The notes below the pieces were generated by a model. The model did no database searches. It was not told the DNA's origin and saw only the letters and a program-made list of their open reading frames with translations. Both the position numbers and the translations under genes were made by a program. Positions 59,955 through 64,000 of a stretch of DNA of 64,000 nucleotides are shown here, piece by piece. Origin of the DNA: a bacterium (lineage in GTDB: Bacteria > Zixibacteria > MSB-5A5 > CAIYYT01); contig JADJGC010000014.1 of the NCBI GenBank assembly GCA_016708315.1, positions 1-64,000 of the forward strand. Direction: 5' to 3'. The first letter of the stretch is position 1. Every line of letters begins with the position of its first letter.

Positions 59955-62653
59955 CCGCTGAACGATTCCTGAAATCAGGAGTCGTCGACGGATCAGCAGA
60001 AACAGAGTTGGCTTCGGCATGCGACGCCGAGGTCCAGAAGCTGTCGCGTTCTTCATTCTCGCAAGCAGTTGTGCTCGCGAAGAAGTTCGCCAAACATGCG
60101 TCTCATCGCGGCGGTGTCCTTGAGAGCACAGCCTATCGAACATTGGCGAGAGTGCTCCACCTAAGCGGAAGTCACTCTGAGGCACTCGATGCCTACCTCA
60201 AGGCGCGCAAGCTGATGAGCCGTGATGCCATGGTGCGATCGCGAATCGACCGCGCCTTGATCGATGTCTATATGTACCTAGGTAATTTTAGCAAAGCAAA
60301 AATCCACGCACGCTGTGCAATTACAGCCTTCATGCGTCTCAAAGCTGCTTCAGACTTGGCGCAGACTCGCGTTAACTACGCCAATCTGCTCCACCGGCAA
60401 GACCGTCATCGCGATGCCGAGAAGTTGTATCGTGCTGCAGCGAGATTCTTCGAAAAGTCGGACAATCAAGTTGCTTTGGCGCGGACACTCTACAATCGCG
60501 CAAATACTCTCGTTCAACTATTCGATCTGGAGCAGGCAGAAGCGCTTTACACGCGAGCCATCACAATTTGGGAGAAGAATGAATTTGCCCTCGATGCCAA
60601 TGACTCCCGCTACGGCTTGGCTTGGTTGAGAATGCTTACCGGCAAGTTCCATATCGCACTGCTCGAGTTGACAGAGTGTGAGAGAGTCTATCGCGAAGGC
60701 GGCGATCCTCGAGGCGAAGCGCTCTGCAATCTTGACCGCGCTGAGGTTTACCTTGGGCTGGGTCTCTATGAAGACGCCCTCGAGTCTGCCCGCAAGAGCG
60801 AAACCTCTTTTGAGGCTTTGGGACTTCGCTACGAGAAATCAAAAGCTGCGCTCTTTCGCGGACAAGCGGCTCTTGCGGTATCGAAAATCGCCGAAGCTCG
60901 AAAAGCGCTCGACCGCGCGCAATCTGGATTTACCGCCGAGAAAAACAATGGCTTCCTCGGAGCGGCCAATCTCCTTGCGGCTGATCTGGAACAGAAGCAG
61001 GGAAGTCTTCGACAAGAATACTTGGGTAAAGCCCGCTCGCTCTTCAGCAATGGACAATTGCCGCTCTGGCAGGCAGTGTGCGACTTACAAGACACATCAA
61101 TTCCCAATCGTGTCAAACCAGCACTGGCTCGGCTCGAAAAGAACGCGGCAGTCAAAGCCGTTCCGCAGCTTTACGCAATCTGGGAGACTGTGCGCGGCGA
61201 TCAGGATTATCTGCGCGGCGATATCGCTGAAGCCCGGAAACATTGGCGCAAGGCGGCTGATCGGCTCGATTCGGTGCGCGCGCAATTGCCACCGGTCGAA
61301 TTGCGCAACTCTTTCGGAAAACGTCAAAGCTCACCGCACCTTCGCCTCATAGTTTCCGAGTTAGAACACGATCCGAAAATGGCTGCCGTCTGGTCGGAGC
61401 GATATAAGACTGCCGGAATTTGGTCACCAATCTCGACTGCGAATGCCACCGACGACACCCGCAAGCGCGTAACGGCAAGTCTCGATGCCTTGGCGCGCCA
61501 AGTGTCTTCGCTTGCCCACCAAATCGGCAGCGTCGGCGAGCGCGGACTGTCTTCAGTCGCGCGCAGCCAAGCTATGTCAAGGTTGCACAAGCAAATTCGC
61601 GAACAACTAATTGCAGTCGACAAGGATCAAGATCACGCGGTGACCAACAATGATCGACTGCTTGAAGAAATGATGTCCACGGCAGCAAAAATGCCAATCG
61701 TCCAGTTTCATCTTCGCGATGAAGACATCATCGCCTTCGTCCATCACCGCGGAGATACCACTGTCGGCAAGATTGTCGATGGTCGCAGTAAGCTCGCTGA
61801 CTCGATGCAGCGTTGGCGCTTCATTCTCGAAGGCGAGCTGCTAGCCGGACATCTTCAAGACACGATGGATGCAAGCCTCGAACAGAACCTTTGGAGCGAC
61901 CTCGGAAACTGGCTCTGGAAACCGTTGGGAGTCGATCCGCGCGCTGAGACAGTTTTGCTTATCCCTGAGGGCGAGTTGGCTAATTTGCCATGGCGGGCGC
62001 TGATTGTTGATGGTCGGCCTTTGTTGGAAAGTCACCACTTCATCATAGCACCGAGTTTCCGTCATTTCCGTGCGGCACAAGCGATTAAAGTCCGGTCACA
62101 GCTTGTTCAGATATTTCGCGGCAAAGCTGACAATCTTCCGCAGGTCGATCACGAACTTGAGAATCTCGTCAACGGATTGTCCAGCAGTGCAGACTTATAC
62201 TCTCCCTGTAGTCGCAAAGACTGGCCTGACCAGGGCGAGGCAAGAATCTGGCACTTCGCCGGGCACGCATTTCTTCGCTCAGATAACCCGTTTTATTCGT
62301 ATTTAGCATTAGAAGATGGTGCACTATTTGCCACCGACTTCCGTCTAAAACAATGTCAAGTCCATCTCGTTACGCTGGCTTCCTGTCGTTCCGGCGAACA
62401 GGTTGCACTTCCGGGTGAAGAATCCACCGGATTAGTACGATCTCTACTGGAGATGGGTGCGCGCAATGTCATAGCCGGTCATTGGCCGGTTTACGATCAA
62501 ACTACCGCTGTCTGGATGGCGGCTTTCTACGATAAGTACTTTCAAAGTGCGAGCATTCTTGCTGCAATCCGTCACGCTGCGATCACAGTGCGGGCGCAAT
62601 ACCCCTCGGCATATCATTGGGGTGCCTTCTCTGTGTTTGGAGCAGGAGAATGA
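59930..62653 (+). CDS. TPR-CHAT caspase-like protease
   Basis: The 907-residue protein has about 600 residues of helical TPR-type repeats (e.g. VRSRIDRALIDVYMYLGNFSKAKIHARCAI, ARTLYNRANTLVQLFDLEQAEALYTRAI) and a C-terminal CHAT domain with the catalytic pair H779 (WHFAGHA) and C819 (VTLASCRSG). CHAT proteases are caspase-like; known examples act in immunity (e.g. with CRISPR Csx29 or gasdermins). The start is GTG. It sits between the zinc-finger gene and the subtilase gene. Confidence 0.88.
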   Translation: MEKTTIELAAERFLKSGVVDGSAETELASACDAEVQKLSRSSFSQAVVLAKKFAKHASHRGGVLESTAYRTLARVLHLSGSHSEALDAYLKARKLMSRDAMVRSRIDRALIDVYMYLGNFSKAKIHARCAITAFMRLKAASDLAQTRVNYANLLHRQDRHRDAEKLYRAAARFFEKSDNQVALARTLYNRANTLVQLFDLEQAEALYTRAITIWEKNEFALDANDSRYGLAWLRMLTGKFHIALLELTECERVYREGGDPRGEALCNLDRAEVYLGLGLYEDALESARKSETSFEALGLRYEKSKAALFRGQAALAVSKIAEARKALDRAQSGFTAEKNNGFLGAANLLAADLEQKQGSLRQEYLGKARSLFSNGQLPLWQAVCDLQDTSIPNRVKPALARLEKNAAVKAVPQLYAIWETVRGDQDYLRGDIAEARKHWRKAADRLDSVRAQLPPVELRNSFGKRQSSPHLRLIVSELEHDPKMAAVWSERYKTAGIWSPISTANATDDTRKRVTASLDALARQVSSLAHQIGSVGERGLSSVARSQAMSRLHKQIREQLIAVDKDQDHAVTNNDRLLEEMMSTAAKMPIVQFHLRDEDIIAFVHHRGDTTVGKIVDGRSKLADSMQRWRFILEGELLAGHLQDTMDASLEQNLWSDLGNWLWKPLGVDPRAETVLLIPEGELANLPWRALIVDGRPLLESHHFIIAPSFRHFRAAQAIKVRSQLVQIFRGKADNLPQVDHELENLVNGLSSSADLYSPCSRKDWPDQGEARIWHFAGHAFLRSDNPFYSYLALEDGALFATDFRLKQCQVHLVTLASCRSGEQVALPGEESTGLVRSLLEMGARNVIAGHWPVYDQTTAVWMAAFYDKYFQSASILAAIRHAAITVRAQYPSAYHWGAFSVFGAGE

Positions 62654-62660
62654 GGAGAAG

Positions 62661-64000
62661 ATGATGTTAAAAAATGAATTTCGGAGTCGTCGCAATGTCT
62701 TGCTGACGGCCGTGATGTTGATGTTGTTATCAGTCACGTTGATCGCTAACAACAACGGCGAGTATGAAAGCGACCGTCTCGTCTGCGAAATGCGAGTCGG
62801 ATACAATATCAACTATATCAACACAACCTACTCGACTACCGTTCTCAACACCATCTTCTCTACCGGAGCCTACTTGCTTCAGACTCAGCCGGGCGTAGAT
62901 GCCGAAAGCTTGGCAGCGGTGATATCACTTGATACCGCGGTGCTCTATTGCGGTCCGAACTACTACTTGGACGCCCCCGAACCGTTTCAGCGTAGCTCGC
63001 CATTCCTCGATAACCAGTTCATTGGTACCTTCGAAGACCAACCAGCCGCGGCAGCGCTTTCACTTCCAAGCGCACAAACGGTCGTCTACCGGAACTGCAG
63101 TCAAGGTTGGTATCATCGATACCGGTCTCAATTTCGAACATCCGCAGTTCGCCGCAAGGTCATCGCACGTTCATTCCGGCTTTGATTTTGTTGATAACGA
63201 TGCCGATGCCAATGATGAACCGGGCGGCGTCGCCTCTGGTCATGGGACCTTTGTCGCCGGAGCAATTGCATTAGTCGCTCCCGGTGCTGACTTGTATGCT
63301 TACCGTACACTGGACACCCTCGGACGCGGAAATGGCTATACAATTGCAAGAGCAGTTGTCAAAGCTGTCGAAGATGGTTGCCGGATCATCAATCTCAGCC
63401 TCGGGTTGCGGGGGCATCACAGTGCCATCCACGATGCGATCGACTTCGCCGAAAGTCTCGGCGTGGTTGTCGTAGCAGCTGCCGGCAACGATTCCACTGG
63501 TGACGAAAATCTCTTTCCGTTCCCGGCACTGAAGTCATCTGTTATCGCCGTTGCAGCCGTAGATTCACTCAACCATAAAGCCGACTTTTCCAACTGGGGG
63601 AACAAGGTCGACCTCTGCGCACCCGGAACAAGAGTCTATGCTCCACATCTGGACACACTTTATGCCTGGTGGGATGGCACAAGCTTTGCAGCGCCAATGG
63701 TAGCCGGTGTCGCTGCGCTGATGTTGTCAATCGACTCCAGCCTTACCGCCGATGCAATCGACAGCATACTCGGCGAGACTGCCATTGATATTGACGCAAT
63801 CAATCCTCTTTATGCAGGTGAATTGGGCAAGGGTCTCGTCAATCCTCCAGCTGCTCTTGCTGCTTTGACCGATTTTGTTTGCGGGGATGCTAACGGCACC
63901 AATAGCATCAACATCTCTGATGCTATCTATGTCATTAATTATATCTTCGCCGGAGGCTCGCCGCCAGTTCCCACTCTGGCTGGTGACTGTGATTGCAGCG
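62661..64000 (+). pseudogene. S8 subtilisin-like protease with dockerin-like tail, frameshifted and cut by window end
   Basis: The ATG lies 7 bp after the CHAT gene with GAGGAG upstream. The first frame encodes a signal peptide (about 12-30) and a propeptide up to about LSLPSAQTV. The catalytic domain continues in the +1 frame from about 63082: VKVGIIDTG (Asp), SGHGTFVAG (His) and GTSFAAPMVAG (Ser), so the triad is intact. The tail CGDANGTNSINISDAIYVINYI is dockerin-like and runs past the last base. One extra base near 63080-63081 would explain the shift: sequencing error, real inactivation or programmed shift cannot be told apart here. Confidence 0.8.

Noticed and set aside
1..64000. tRNA, rRNA or other structured RNA genes
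   Set aside because: No tRNA cloverleaf arms with CCA-like ends or rRNA-like segments were recognised by eye in the gaps; a covariance-model scan would be decisive.

Overview
This is about 64 kb of a moderately GC-rich bacterial chromosome. Several features point to the FCB superphylum, most likely a Zixibacteria-like candidate phylum: a subtilase with the C-terminal sorting motif QNYPNPFNPTTTIKY, dockerin-like tails, repeated TonB/ExbD paralogues, many SPII lipoproteins, and anaerobic ferredoxin-dependent metabolism. The assignment is inference from gene content; no rRNA or tRNA gene was found in the window. Genes are dense, in short operons on both strands, with several classical sigma-70-type promoters (TTGACA-N17-TAATGT type) and many strong hairpin terminators.

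Layout. 0-4 kb: ADP-forming acyl-CoA synthetase, SPFH lipoprotein, lgt. 4-7.6 kb (minus): an operon of pyrE, a ketol-acid reductoisomerase-like gene with altered active-site residues, a GNAT and a DUF4430 lipoprotein, downstream of a MacB-type permease. 7.7-13 kb: pterin dehydratase, a 4-hydroxybutyryl-CoA dehydratase-like protein with altered Fe-S ligands, a beta-barrel protein and a large secreted subtilase. 13.4-18 kb: tgt-yajC-def-fmt-rng, where tgt carries an in-frame palindromic insertion. 18.0-18.6 kb: a 372-bp GIY-YIG cassette bounded by inverted palindromic repeats. 18.6-22.2 kb: acidic unknown, tandem TonB-C protein, membrane metallophosphoesterase, RRM protein with long leader.

22.6-29.6 kb is the most striking metabolic operon: a MinD-like ATPase, a four-subunit 2-oxoacid:ferredoxin oxidoreductase (VorB type), three NuoE/NuoF/NuoG-like diaphorase subunits and a CooF/HycB-like polyferredoxin, without hydrogenase or membrane subunits. 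A promoter followed by a Rex/CRP-like dyad precedes it. I infer an NAD-linked 2-oxoacid oxidation complex; the acyl-CoA it makes could feed the ADP-forming synthetase at the window start for ATP synthesis.

29.7-38 kb: membrane zinc-ribbon protein, lipase-like hydrolase, vanadium haloperoxidase-like lipoprotein, degenerate peptidase-MA lipoprotein coupled to a citryl-CoA lyase-like gene, FN3 lipoprotein and DinG-type helicase. 38-43.5 kb: TPR protein, membrane protein, ExbB-ExbD-ExbD-TonB. 43.6-58 kb: dockerin-bearing secreted protein, FHA-GGDEF cyclase, lipoprotein, DUF255 lipoprotein, ECF sigma/anti-sigma pair, NtrC-type two-component system, PpiD-like foldase, zinc ribbon and S9 peptidase.

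58.8-64 kb: an ECF sigma factor, a soluble zinc-finger protein, a TPR-CHAT protease and a frameshifted subtilase/dockerin gene running off the window form one compact operon, a candidate regulated proteolytic system.
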